From Pedococcus dokdonensis (GTDB taxonomy: Bacteria; Actinomycetota; Actinomycetes; Actinomycetales; Dermatophilaceae), in the NCBI RefSeq assembly GCF_900104525.1, contig NZ_LT629711.1, positions 3,596,001 through 3,660,000 of the forward strand: a stretch of DNA of 64,000 nt, given 5' to 3'. Below, one piece after another: positions 1 through 7,884 of this stretch (position 1 is the first letter of the stretch; every line of letters starts with the position of its first letter). A program made the translations under genes and the position numbers. The notes below the pieces were generated by a model. The model did not search any database. It saw nothing but the letters and a program-made list of their open reading frames with translations, and was not told the origin of the DNA.

Positions 1-963
1 CTTGGGGCCGACGAGGGCGGCGGCGCCGTAGCCGAGCACCAGGGTGAACAGGTAGAAGATCCCGATCAGCCAGATCGCCCACTCGACCGACTTCCGCGCC
101 TCCTTGGACGACGGCACGGTGTAGAACCGCATCAGCACGTGGGGCAGGCCGGCGGTGCCGAGCACCAGGGCCAGCGACAGCGAGATGAAGTCGATCTTCG
201 TGGTGCCGGTCTTGCCGTACTGCAGACCGGGATCGAGCACCTTCTTGCCACCCGAGGCGTTGACCGCGTCGCCGAGGAGCGAGCTGAGGTTGAGCCCGAA
301 CTTGCCCAGCACCCACAGGAACATCACGCCGGCGCCGAGGATCAGCAGGACGGCCTTGATGATCTGCACCCAGGTGGTGCCCTTCATGCCGCCGATGAGC
401 ACGTAGGCGATCATGATGACGCCGACGACGGCGATGACCAGCGACTGGCCGGTCTTGTCGTCGATGCCGAGCAGCAGCGCGACGAGGCCACCGGCTCCGG
501 CCATCTGGGCCAGCAGGTAGAAGAAGCAGACCGCGAGGGTCGAGATCGCCGCGGCCATGCGCACGGGGCGCTGCTTGAGCCGGAACGACAGGACGTCGGC
601 CATCGTGTACTTGCCCACGTTGCGCAGGAGCTCGGCGACGAGCAGCAGCGCCACCAGCCAGGCGACGAGGAAGCCGATCGAGTAGAGGAAGCCGTCGTAG
701 CCGTTGAGCGCGATCGCACCGGCGATGCCGAGGAAGCTGGCCGCGGAGAGGTAGTCGCCCGCGATGGCGATGCCGTTCTGGCGACCGCTGAAGGCGCGAC
801 CACCGGCGTAGAAGTCGGCGGCGCTGCGGTTGTTGCGCGACGCCCGGATCACGATGGCGAGGGTGATCAGGACGAACACCCCGAAGATCGTGATGTTGAG
901 GCCGGGGTTGCCGACCTCGGTCGCCGCAGGAGCGAGCGAGGGGACGAGGGCGGGGGCGCTCAT
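1..963 (-). CDS. actP: Cation/acetate symporter, C-terminus cut by window edge
   Basis: Sodium:solute symporter (SSS) of the acetate permease group, an inner-membrane carrier importing acetate or a similar short carboxylate with a cation. My translation of the minus strand from the ATG at 963 gives 321 residues beginning MSAPALVPSLAPAATEVG, with several membrane helices and the family stretches DFYAGGR, GDYLSAASFLGIAG and GTAGLPHVLMRFYTVP. Full-length relatives have about 540 residues, so roughly the last 40 percent lies beyond position 1. The start overlaps the stop of the upstream DUF485 gene by 4 bases (ATGA), so the two are translationally coupled, as is usual for ActP and its YjcH-like partner. 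Family assignment is firm; the substrate is inferred. Confidence 0.9.
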   Translation of the reverse strand, partial: MSAPALVPSLAPAATEVGNPGLNITIFGVFVLITLAIVIRASRNNRSAADFYAGGRAFSGRQNGIAIAGDYLSAASFLGIAGAIALNGYDGFLYSIGFLVAWLVALLLVAELLRNVGKYTMADVLSFRLKQRPVRMAAAISTLAVCFFYLLAQMAGAGGLVALLLGIDDKTGQSLVIAVVGVIMIAYVLIGGMKGTTWVQIIKAVLLILGAGVMFLWVLGKFGLNLSSLLGDAVNASGGKKVLDPGLQYGKTGTTKIDFISLSLALVLGTAGLPHVLMRFYTVPSSKEARKSVEWAIWLIGIFYLFTLVLGYGAAALVGPK

Positions 964-1292
964 CGCTGGTCCTCCCCGATCTTCTCGGCCAGGGCGGCGG
1001 CCCGGGGGTCGAACTCCCGGTCGGCCCAGCGGACGTAGATGATCGCGATGACGAAGGTCGACACGAACTGGCCGAGTCCGAGGATGAGCCCGACGTTGAC
1101 GTTGCCGAACACCTTGGTGCTCATGAAGTCCGAGGCGTAGGTGGACAGCAGCACGTAGAGGAAGTACCAGGCCAGGAAGAGGCCGGTCATCGGGAAGACG
1201 AACCGGCGGAACCTGGACCGGAGCTCCGCGAAGTCCGCGGACTCTTGGAGTGCGACGTACGGGTCGTGATCCGTGCGAGCGTCATTGCTCAC
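960..1292 (-). CDS. DUF485 (YjcH-like) membrane protein
   Basis: Small 110-residue inner-membrane protein of the DUF485 family, which accompanies acetate permeases. Two hydrophobic segments are visible, roughly residues 31-50 (FPMTGLFLAWYFLYVLLSTY) and 68-90. The reading frame is open to 1385, but the GTG at 1292 is preferred: it has a good GGAGGTG ribosome site 5 nt upstream, and the protein then begins with the conserved soluble leader containing DPYVALQESADF. It overlaps the actP start by 4 bases. The role of these proteins is not established; assisting the transporter is inferred from constant gene pairing. Confidence 0.88.
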   Translation of the reverse strand: MSNDARTDHDPYVALQESADFAELRSRFRRFVFPMTGLFLAWYFLYVLLSTYASDFMSTKVFGNVNVGLILGLGQFVSTFVIAIIYVRWADREFDPRAAALAEKIGEDQR

Positions 1293-1372
1293 GGGGACAC
1301 CTCCAGTGGTGGCGCGGGCCTGTCCCGCGGTCGGCGCCACTCTGCTCTCGCAGCCCCCTGAGCAGCAGGTAT

Positions 1373-1390
1373 GGCGCGTGGTCACGCGCC
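1373..1390. repeat. Palindrome between the two symporter units
   Basis: GGCGCGTG and CACGCGCC are perfect 8-base arms separated by GT. They sit in the 177-bp gap between the end of the second SSS gene (1470) and the DUF485 start (1292), on the transcribed side of both. It could be an operator for the DUF485-actP unit or a short hairpin; no U-tract follows. Confidence 0.4.
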
Positions 1391-1469
1391 GTGCGGATCG
1401 TGCCGTCGCCGGGTGGCCGGGGCGCGTGCGCCGAACGGTCGTGCTGGTGCGCCCAACGGCACCTTCCGG

Positions 1470-2993
1470 TCAGCCGCGGTCGAGCGCGAGGTCCTCGGGG
1501 GTGTGCAGCCGCACCATGGTGCGGGCGGTGTGGCGGGGGATCCGTCCGGGCGTCGCCAGGGACACGAGCACGGCGGTGCCGAACGAGATCGGGATGGTCC
1601 ACGCGGCCGGCTGCCCCAGCAGCGCGCCCGGCCAGCCGGGGATGGGTCCGGCGAAGATCGTCAGGCACACGGCGGCGGCCGCGAGCCCGCCCCCGACCAC
1701 GAGCCCGGCGGCAGCGCCGACGGTGCTCAGCCCACGCCACCACGACCCGAGGACGAGCAACGGGCAGAACGTGGACGCCGCCACCGCGAAGGCCAGGCTC
1801 ACCATGGTCGCGAGACCGACCGGCTCGATGAGCCTCGACGCGGCATAGGGGACGAGGACCGACAGCACGGTGGCGAGCCGGAACCCCTGCGCCACGGTGA
1901 AGTCGTCACCCGTCATCCGGCCGAGTCGCCGGCGGAGCAGGTCCTGGTCGATGACCCCCGCCACCGACATGGTCAGGCCCGACGCGGTCGAGAGGAAGGC
2001 CGCGAAGGCACCGCCAGCGAGCACCGCCGACAGCGTCTCGCCTAGGTGGTCGGGCACCATCGCCCCCGGCAGGCGTAGCACGAGCGTGTCGGCGGTGCCG
2101 CTGGCGAGGTCGGGCAGGTAGACCCGGCCGAGCACCCCGTAGAGCGGTGGGAACAGGTAGAACGCGCCGAGGAGGGCCACCACGGTGACGGTCGTGCGTC
2201 GCGCCGCCTTGCCGTCCGGGTTCGTGTAGAAGCGGACCAGCACGTGGGGCAGGCCCATCGTGCCGAGGCCGAGCGCCAACAACAGGCTGTAGGTGGCGTA
2301 GACCGGATGTCCTTGTCCGGCAAGCCCGTTCAACGGCTCGGCCCACTTGGAGTCCTGTGCCGCCCGTGGTCCTGGAGCGCCGTCGCCCAGCCACGCGCCG
2401 AGCAGGACGAAGGCCGGCACCGCGATGGCGGTGAGCTTGACCCAGTACTGCACCGACTGCACCAGCGTGATCGAGCGCATGCCTCCGGCTGCCACGTTGG
2501 CGACCACGACGACCGCCACGACCAGGCCACCGACCCAGGTGGGCGCACCGGTGACCGTGCCGAGAGCCAACCCGGCGCCCTGCAGCTGGGGCAGGAGGTA
2601 GAGCCAGCCGATGGCGACGACCAGCACCGAGCAGAGCCTGCGGATCACCGTGCTCTCGAGCCGCGCCTCCGCGAAGTCCGGCAGGGTGTAGGCGCCCGAC
2701 CGGCGCAGGGGAGCCGCGACGAGGACGAGCAGCACGACATACCCGACGGTGTAGCCGACCGGGAACCACAGCATGTCGAGGCCGTTGGTGTAGACCAGGC
2801 CGGCGATGCCGAGAAAGCTTGCGGCCGAGAGGTACTCGCCACCGATGGCACTTGCGTTGCGGTAGGGCGTGACGGTGCGGCCGGCCACGTAGAAGTCGCT
2901 CGTGGTCCGCGACAGGCGCAGCCCGAAGGCTCCGATCGCCAGGGTCACCGTGCAGACCAGGACGATGGCGATGACGCCGTATGCCGGGTTCAC
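1470..2993 (-). CDS. SSS-family cation/carboxylate symporter (ActP-like)
   Basis: A 507-residue multi-helix sodium:solute symporter, paralogous to the gene at 1-963. Shared family stretches are TSDFYVAGRTVTPYRNASA near residue 32, GGEYLSAASFLGIAGLVY near 51 and GLPHVLVRFYTNPDGKAARR in the middle. The length matches the family. It lies 22 bp downstream of a small two-helix protein and in the same orientation as the LytTR/LytS pair, so the four genes probably form one operon. Likely substrate is acetate, pyruvate or another short organic acid, with the sensor pair controlling uptake. Which of the two symporters carries which acid cannot be told from sequence. Confidence 0.85.
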   Translation of the reverse strand: MNPAYGVIAIVLVCTVTLAIGAFGLRLSRTTSDFYVAGRTVTPYRNASAIGGEYLSAASFLGIAGLVYTNGLDMLWFPVGYTVGYVVLLVLVAAPLRRSGAYTLPDFAEARLESTVIRRLCSVLVVAIGWLYLLPQLQGAGLALGTVTGAPTWVGGLVVAVVVVANVAAGGMRSITLVQSVQYWVKLTAIAVPAFVLLGAWLGDGAPGPRAAQDSKWAEPLNGLAGQGHPVYATYSLLLALGLGTMGLPHVLVRFYTNPDGKAARRTTVTVVALLGAFYLFPPLYGVLGRVYLPDLASGTADTLVLRLPGAMVPDHLGETLSAVLAGGAFAAFLSTASGLTMSVAGVIDQDLLRRRLGRMTGDDFTVAQGFRLATVLSVLVPYAASRLIEPVGLATMVSLAFAVAASTFCPLLVLGSWWRGLSTVGAAAGLVVGGGLAAAAVCLTIFAGPIPGWPGALLGQPAAWTIPISFGTAVLVSLATPGRIPRHTARTMVRLHTPEDLALDRG

Positions 2994-3015
2994 CGGCCCC
3001 GGCCCGAAGGAGTGG

Positions 3016-3429
3016 TCATCGTCGGCGCACCACCGACGAGAACTCGGCCTCGATCCGTTCGGAGGCCCGGACGTAGAACCGGGCCACGATGAGGGCCACC
3101 GGGTAGACGACGACCGCCAGCACGATCCAGGGGAGGGGGAAGCGTCCGACCTCCATGGTGCGGGTCGCGGGCACCAGCAGGAAGAGCAGCGGGAGGCCGC
3201 CGAGGCCGACCGCCCCGAAGGCCAGCACCCGCAACGCGAGACGCAGCTGGGCCGACATCAGCCCGGACATGTAGACCTCGCCCAACGTGCTCTGCTCGTC
3301 GATGTCCCGGGTCAGGGGGCGCAGGTCGCGCCGGGTGGGGGCGTCGCGCCGGGTGCTCGTGACCCGGACCCGCGCCGGTGGGGACGATGGCGGGCTCGGC
3401 TCGCCCGGCGGGTCGGTCGCGGACGTCAC
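3016..3429 (-). CDS. Two-helix membrane protein, probable symporter partner
   Basis: A 137-residue protein with a Pro/Arg-rich cytoplasmic leader of about 60 residues, then two hydrophobic segments near residues 68-90 and 100-121 and a short basic tail. The arrangement resembles DUF485 proteins but I cannot see their N-terminal signature, so I leave it as a probable analogue. It sits between the response regulator (7 bp upstream) and the SSS symporter (22 bp downstream), the position DUF485 genes take relative to ActP. Confidence 0.7.
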   Translation of the reverse strand: MTSATDPPGEPSPPSSPPARVRVTSTRRDAPTRRDLRPLTRDIDEQSTLGEVYMSGLMSAQLRLALRVLAFGAVGLGGLPLLFLLVPATRTMEVGRFPLPWIVLAVVVYPVALIVARFYVRASERIEAEFSSVVRRR

Positions 3430-3436
3430 GCGCAGC

Positions 3437-4249
3437 TCACGACGAGCTGCGGAGGGTCGCGCGCAGGAGGCGGTCGCGCAGCTCTCGGGTGTGCCGCCGG
3501 CTCACCTGGAGCTCGGCGCCGTCGAGCACCACGCTGCAGCGCCCGTGCTCCATGCGGACTTCCCTGACGTGCGGCAGGGAGACCAGGGTGCTGCGGTGGA
3601 TGCGCACGAATCCCGCTGCGGCCCAACGCTCTTCGAGGGTGCTCAGCGGGATGCGGACGAGGTGGCTGCCGGTCGCGGTGTGCAGCCGCGCGTAGTCACC
3701 CTGGGCCTGCGCGTAGCGCACCTGGCTGCGGGTGATGAACCGCGTGACACCCGCGAGCTCGACCGGGATCGTCTCGTCCTCGGGCTCGGCAGACGGCTGC
3801 GCCGCGCCGCCCGGCTCCACGGCCGCCACCACCCGGCGCACCGCCTCGGCCAGCCGGTCCTTGCGCACCGGCTTCATGACGTAGTCGGTGGCGTCGACCG
3901 CGAAGGCGTCGACCGCGTGCTGGTCGTGCGCGGTGACGAAGACCACCTGCGGGCGCTCCACGAAGCGGGCGATGACCCGCGCGAGCTCCATGCCGTCGAG
4001 GCCGGGCATCGAGATGTCGGAGAAGACGACGTCGATGTCGCCCGAGTCCAGCGACCGCAGTGCGTCGGCCCCACTCGACGCGGTCACGACCTCGCCGATC
4101 CGGTCGTCCTGGCGCAACAGCCAGCTGAGCTCCTCGAGGGCGGGGGCCTCGTCGTCGACGACCAGGGCGCGCAGCGCTGCACCCGCGGAGCCGACGGTGG
4201 CGTCCTGCGGGCGGCGGGTCTCCGGGTCGCTGGAGGGGGCGCCAGCCAT
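3437..4249 (-). CDS. LytTR-family response regulator
   Basis: A 270-residue cytoplasmic transcription factor. After a disordered 25-residue leader comes a receiver domain (about 27-145) with the acidic pair VDDE at 31-34, phospho-acceptor Asp78 in VFSDISMPGLDG and the Lys of YVMKPVRK. A LytTR DNA-binding domain (about 165-265) follows, with typical YAQAQGDYARLHT and FVRIHRSTLVSL. It lies 10 bp downstream of the LytS-type kinase and directly upstream of the symporter genes. Well-studied LytS/LytTR pairs such as BtsSR of E. coli sense organic acids and switch on a transporter, so control of the neighbouring symporters is a natural inference. Confidence 0.93.
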   Translation of the reverse strand: MAGAPSSDPETRRPQDATVGSAGAALRALVVDDEAPALEELSWLLRQDDRIGEVVTASSGADALRSLDSGDIDVVFSDISMPGLDGMELARVIARFVERPQVVFVTAHDQHAVDAFAVDATDYVMKPVRKDRLAEAVRRVVAAVEPGGAAQPSAEPEDETIPVELAGVTRFITRSQVRYAQAQGDYARLHTATGSHLVRIPLSTLEERWAAAGFVRIHRSTLVSLPHVREVRMEHGRCSVVLDGAELQVSRRHTRELRDRLLRATLRSSS

Positions 4250-4259
4250 GGGGGAGAGA

Positions 4260-5459
4260 CTACGTCGTCGCGTGGACCCCCGGGGCGTACTTCGGCACCC
4301 GGAAAGTCACCTTCGTCCCGGCCCCCGGAGCGGTCTCGACCACCAGCCCGAAGTCGTCGCCATAGACCTGTCGGAGCCGCGCGTCGACGTTGCCGAGGCC
4401 GACGTTGTCACCGGAGTGGCCGTCGAGCACCGTGCGGATGGACTGCGGGTCCGAGCCCACGCCGTCGTCCTCGACGGTGATGACGGCCTCCGCGCCCTCG
4501 TCACTGGCGGTGATGCTCACGTGCCCGCCCCGCTCCTGGGTCGCGAGCCCGTGCCGGACCGCGTTCTCCACCAGCGGCTGGATCGCGAGGTAGGGGACCG
4601 TGACCGGCAGCACCTCGGGCGCGATCAGCAGCGAGATCCGCAGCCGCTCGCCGAACCGCGCCTGCTCGAGCACCAGGTAGCGCTCGACGTTGCGGAGCTC
4701 CTCGGCCAGCGTCGTGAAGGCACCACCCCGACGCAATGCGTAGCGGGTGAAGTCGGCGAACTCGAGCAGCAGCTCCCGGGCCCGGTCCGGGTCGGTGCGC
4801 ACGAACGACGCGATCGCGGCAAGCGAGTTGTAGATGAAGTGCGGGCTGATCTGGGCGCGCAGCGCGCGCAGCTCCGCCTCCATGGTGCGGGTGCGCTGGT
4901 GGCCGAGGTCGGCCAGCTCGGCCTGCGTGGCCATCCACCCCGCCACCTCCTCCGTCGCCCGGGCGAGCCCCGCCGAGGCGTTGGGACCGTATGCCGCCAG
5001 CGCCGCCACCACGCGGTCGCCGGTGACCACCGGGGCGATCACGGCGCTGCGCGCCGGACAGTCAGGGTCGGGGCACTGCACCTGGCCGGCGCGCAGGACG
5101 ATGGTGCGGCCGGTGCGCAGCACCTCTTCGGCGTGGCCGGGTGCGTCGGTCGCGTGGTGGTCGGCCGCGCCGTCCCAGGCGACCAGGCCGCCGGCATCGC
5201 AGATCGCCACCGCCGCCGAGCCGAGCAGCTCACGCAGGTGCCTGGCCGCCCGGGTGGTCCCCTCCGGGGTCAGCCCGTCCTGCAGGTGTCGGGCCGCCAG
5301 GGAGGCGGTGTGCAGCGTGGCGTGGGTGGCCTGGTCGACCTCGGACACGAAGCCGCGCGACGCGCTGCGGCCGTGGCGCACCAGCCGGACCAGGGCGTAG
5401 AGCAGTCCGAGCGCACCGGCGACGAAGATCGCCGTGGGGAGGTGGAAGCTGCCCGACAC
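4260..5459 (-). CDS. LytS-type sensor histidine kinase
   Basis: Membrane-anchored kinase of 399 residues. One N-terminal membrane helix (about 7-27) is followed by a GAF-like region (about 40-175) containing a close Cys pair (C129, C134 in CPDPDC), then the LytS dimerisation/phosphoacceptor segment LRAQISPHFIYNSLAAI with His207, and an HATPase domain with ENAVRHGL and DDGVGSD. The frame stays open far upstream, but the GTG at 5459 is chosen because the helix follows it directly and a divergent gene starts 24 bp away. The Cys pair could sense redox state or bind metal; that is a guess. Partner is the LytTR regulator 10 bp downstream. Confidence 0.9.
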   Translation of the reverse strand: MSGSFHLPTAIFVAGALGLLYALVRLVRHGRSASRGFVSEVDQATHATLHTASLAARHLQDGLTPEGTTRAARHLRELLGSAAVAICDAGGLVAWDGAADHHATDAPGHAEEVLRTGRTIVLRAGQVQCPDPDCPARSAVIAPVVTGDRVVAALAAYGPNASAGLARATEEVAGWMATQAELADLGHQRTRTMEAELRALRAQISPHFIYNSLAAIASFVRTDPDRARELLLEFADFTRYALRRGGAFTTLAEELRNVERYLVLEQARFGERLRISLLIAPEVLPVTVPYLAIQPLVENAVRHGLATQERGGHVSITASDEGAEAVITVEDDGVGSDPQSIRTVLDGHSGDNVGLGNVDARLRQVYGDDFGLVVETAPGAGTKVTFRVPKYAPGVHATT

Positions 5460-5470
5460 ACGGCGAACTC

Positions 5471-5476
5471 TAGGCT
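5471..5476 (+). promoter_or_regulatory. -10 box TAGGCT, leaderless start
   Basis: TAGGCT ends 7 nt before the GTG at 5484, with no ribosome site between them. This fits transcription starting at or next to the start codon. The same arrangement recurs at several other genes of this window. Confidence 0.5.
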
Positions 5477-5483
5477 GCTCTGC

Positions 5484-6326
5484 GTGGTCGACGTCATCGC
5501 TTCGCTGAGCGCCCTCGCCGAGCTGCCGGGAGTGCCCGAGCGGATCGCCGCCGCCCGCGACGCGTGCGAGCAGCTCCGGTGGCACGAGGCACTGCGCCGC
5601 CGCATCCCGGAGGCCTCGGCCGAGTCCCGGGTCCGGGGGGCCCAGGCCAGCGCTGCTCTCGAAGGCGCGACGGTGCCGCTCGACCTGGTCCGCGACGTGA
5701 TGCGCGGCGCCGCGCAGTGGCCGCTCACACCCGACCCGGTCGAGCTCGTGGCGCGCGGAGCCGTCACGGCCACCGCCGAGAGCGAGCACGTGCGGTCGCT
5801 CGTCACCCGTGCACCGTTGCAGGCGCTCGCCCGACTGCACGTCGCGGCAGCCGCTGACCTCCTGCCGGCCGAGCAGGTGGGCCGCCCCCGCCTGGAGGGG
5901 GAGACGAGTGCGGAGTTCCGCGACCTGGGACCGGCTCCGGCAGCCGGTGAGCTGCGCGAGCGGCTGGACCTGCTGGTCGCCGCCATGACCGCGGGGGCAG
6001 CGGTCCCTGCGCTCGTGGTGGCCGCCGTCGCCCACGCCGAGATCGCCACCGCGCGGCCGTTCGTGCGCGCGAACGGCGTCGTCGCCCGCGCCGTGGAGCG
6101 GGCCCTCCTGCAGGCCACCGGGCTCGACCCGACCGGCGTGGTCGTGTCCGAAGCCGGGCACGCCACCCAAGGTGGACCGGCCTACCTCGGTGCGCTCGCG
6201 GCATACGGACTGGGCACCCCTGAGGGGCTGGGGCTGTGGATCGGGCACTGCGCCGACGCCGTCGTGGCGGGCGCGGCGCAGGGCGCGCAGATCTGTGACG
6301 CCGTCCGCGCCGGGCGGCTGACCTGA
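5484..6326 (+). CDS. Fido (Fic)-like protein with degenerate motif
   Basis: A 280-residue, mostly alpha-helical protein. The stretch around residues 184-202 (HAEIATARPFVRANGVVAR) aligns with the Fic motif HPFxxGNGRxxR: Pro-Phe, Asn-Gly and the last Arg are kept, but the catalytic His is Arg191, the acidic residue is Arg195 and the middle Arg is Val199. AMP transfer is therefore doubtful; it may be a structural or binding relative. The GTG at 5484 is chosen because the frame before it belongs to the antisense of the kinase gene and a -10 box lies just upstream. From memory, Fic-like genes flank the Ssd/Tad locus in other actinobacteria too. Confidence 0.6.
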   Translation: MVDVIASLSALAELPGVPERIAAARDACEQLRWHEALRRRIPEASAESRVRGAQASAALEGATVPLDLVRDVMRGAAQWPLTPDPVELVARGAVTATAESEHVRSLVTRAPLQALARLHVAAAADLLPAEQVGRPRLEGETSAEFRDLGPAPAAGELRERLDLLVAAMTAGAAVPALVVAAVAHAEIATARPFVRANGVVARAVERALLQATGLDPTGVVVSEAGHATQGGPAYLGALAAYGLGTPEGLGLWIGHCADAVVAGAAQGAQICDAVRAGRLT

Positions 6327-6570
6327 CCGTTCGGCGACTCGTCACCGCCGGACACGCACGACCCCCACTCCCGCACCAATGTCAAGGGTTACGTTTGCCG
6401 CCGGGCGGGAGTACACAGGGGGGCAAGTCGACGTACGCGAGTCCGACGGCCACCGTGACCCCATCGGGCACCCACGCGCGGGCAGTCCACTGGTGGACAG
6501 ATCGTGACGGGCTTGACCCGGTGCGACAACTACAGAATGCAGGCCTGGTAACCCGTGGCGGATCACGGCC

Positions 6571-6599
6571 GATGGCACCCCGCGACGCGGGGTGCCATC
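6571..6599. terminator. Strong hairpin, possible terminator
   Basis: GATGGCACCCCGC and GCGGGGTGCCATC are perfect 13-base arms around a 3-nt loop GAC. No T-run follows, as is common in high-GC actinobacteria. It could end transcripts of the Fido-like gene, 245 bp upstream, or be a structural element of the leader. Confidence 0.5.
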
Positions 6600-6861
6600 C
6601 CCCTGTCCGGCCCAGATCGGGCCCGAGTCAGGTCCCGCTGCCGCCTGCGGCCAGCCGCGCTGGTGCCTGCGCCCAGCCGCGCTGGCGCCGGTTTGTCCGC
6701 AATGAAGGTCCGCATTCGCGGAAAGTCCGGTTCCCGCCGCAGAAACACGCCACGAACGAGTTGCGGTTGAACGATAAATGGTCCACCATGAAGTCGTCCG
6801 CTCCCCCTTGTGGGTAGAGCGGATCGGCGCACCGGCTCCTCCCCCCGGAGCATGGCGCGTC

Positions 6862-6895
6862 GACGGCCCCGGTTGTCCCCCCGACCGGGGCCGTC
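6862..6895 (+). terminator. Hairpin terminator-like element
   Basis: GACGGCCCCGGT and ACCGGGGCCGTC form a perfect 12-bp stem with a 10-nt C-rich loop, followed by CCCCTTTCCCC. It stands immediately before the 63-bp tandem repeats. Confidence 0.5.
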
Positions 6896-6905
6896 CCCTT
6901 TCCCC

Positions 6906-7085
6906 GGCGCTATCCCATGCAAAAGGCGAGTTAGCGCCGCTCCGGGGTAGTCAGCTCGGCCCGGCTCCGGCGCTATCCCATGCAAAAGGCGAGTTAGCGC
7001 CGCCCCGGGGTGGTCGGCCCGGCCCGGCTCCGGCGCTATCCCATGCAAAAGGCGAGTTAGCGCCGCTCGGCGCCGATGGCGGCCG
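6906..7085 (+). repeat. 63-bp tandem repeat containing a 33-bp element
   Basis: Three identical 33-bp elements start at 6906, 6969 and 7032, exactly 63 bp apart. Each begins GGCGCTA, ends TAGCGCC (7-base inverted ends) and has the core CATGCAAAAGGCGAGTTAG. The 30-bp spacers between copies are similar but not identical; after the third copy the similarity fades. Two further copies of the same element lie at 29445-29477 and, inverted, 29488-29520. Spacers differ by several substitutions while the 33-bp part is unchanged, so the element itself looks constrained or recently homogenised. Confidence 0.9.
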
Positions 7086-7200
7086 ATACCGACCCCGTTC
7101 TCGTATGGCGCGTCCACAGGGCCGCGCGGAGACGTGCCCCATCCACGGGCCGGCTGGCGCGGGCTGTCATCGGGCCTCCAGCTCGCCAAGGCTGGCAGGC

Positions 7201-7884
7201 ATGGACCATCGGGTGCTGGGAGTCGTGGGCGCGTCGGGCGGGCTGGGGGTGTCGACCCTGGCGGTCGCCCTGGCCGTGCGCGCGACGCCCCTGGTCGGCG
7301 CCACGGTCGCGGTCGACGGCTCACCGGAGGGCGGCGCATTGGACGTCACCGCGTGCGTGGAGCACGTCCCTGGCCTGCGCTGGCCCGATCTGGCCGCGGC
7401 CGAGGGGCGGATCGACGGCGCTGCGCTGTTGCACGAGCTCCCCGCTGATGGACCGGCCAGAGTGCTCGCGGGGCGGGGTCGGCAGCCACCGGACGCGGTG
7501 GTCGAGGCAGCCTTGGCCGGGTTGGCCGCCGTCTGTGGCCTCGTCGTCGTCGACCTGGGCGGCTCGCTGGCCCGGGCCGCCGCCTGCACCGACGTCCTGC
7601 TCGTCGTCGGCTGCACGGCTCGCCAGCTGGCCGACGGTGCAGGGGTGGCCGAGCGCCTGCACGAGCTGCCGCTGCCGGCTGCGTTGGTGCTGCGCCTTCG
7701 CCGCGGCGACGCGGTCACGCCCGAGGAGGTCGCGGCGCACCTCGACCTGCCGCTGGCCGACACCCTGAGGGACGATCCGCGGGCTCGTGTCGATGCCGAG
7801 CGGGCCCGGCCGCCCGGCACCCGCGACAGCGGTCCGCTCGCGGGTCTGGTCGACTTGGTCCTGGCTGGACCGAGGCCATCGTGA
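7201..7884 (+). CDS. CpaE/MinD-like septum-site protein (Ssd family)
   Basis: A 227-residue ParA/MinD-superfamily protein that opens the Tad-like operon, the position of the CpaE-like 'helicase/secretion neighbourhood' protein (Ssd in mycobacteria). The N-terminal GASGGLGVSTLAVALA corresponds to the deviant Walker A motif, but both lysines of KGGxGKT are missing (Ser and Val instead), so ATP hydrolysis may be weak or lost. A Walker B-like VVVDLGGS follows near residues 118-125. The ATG at 7201 is used because the motif begins seven residues in; the frame upstream runs through the tandem repeats. Its last base overlaps the TadA start (GTGA). Presumed role is spatial control of the Tad machine or septation. 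Confidence 0.8.
   Translation: MDHRVLGVVGASGGLGVSTLAVALAVRATPLVGATVAVDGSPEGGALDVTACVEHVPGLRWPDLAAAEGRIDGAALLHELPADGPARVLAGRGRQPPDAVVEAALAGLAAVCGLVVVDLGGSLARAAACTDVLLVVGCTARQLADGAGVAERLHELPLPAALVLRLRRGDAVTPEEVAAHLDLPLADTLRDDPRARVDAERARPPGTRDSGPLAGLVDLVLAGPRPS

Larger units (their letters stand above)
6327..7200. other. 874-bp non-coding region upstream of the Tad-like operon
   Basis: No open frame here shows a credible protein. It holds two hairpins (6571-6599, 6862-6895), a tandem array of a 63-bp unit (6906-7085) and a relatively AT-richer patch near 6690-6790. Its position before the first Tad-operon gene makes it the likely promoter and leader region. Confidence 0.6.

Noticed and set aside
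3888..5483. 532-codon N-terminal extension of the Fido-like protein
   Set aside because: Entirely antisense to the kinase and regulator genes; a leaderless GTG at 5484 explains the gene.
6702..6770. 22-codon basic peptide starting MKVRIRGKSG
   Set aside because: Has no convincing ribosome site or recognised family; could be chance.
6906..7064. CRISPR-like array (33-bp repeats, 30-bp spacers)
   Set aside because: Only three copies, spacers resemble one another, no cas genes, and further copies lie elsewhere in another layout.
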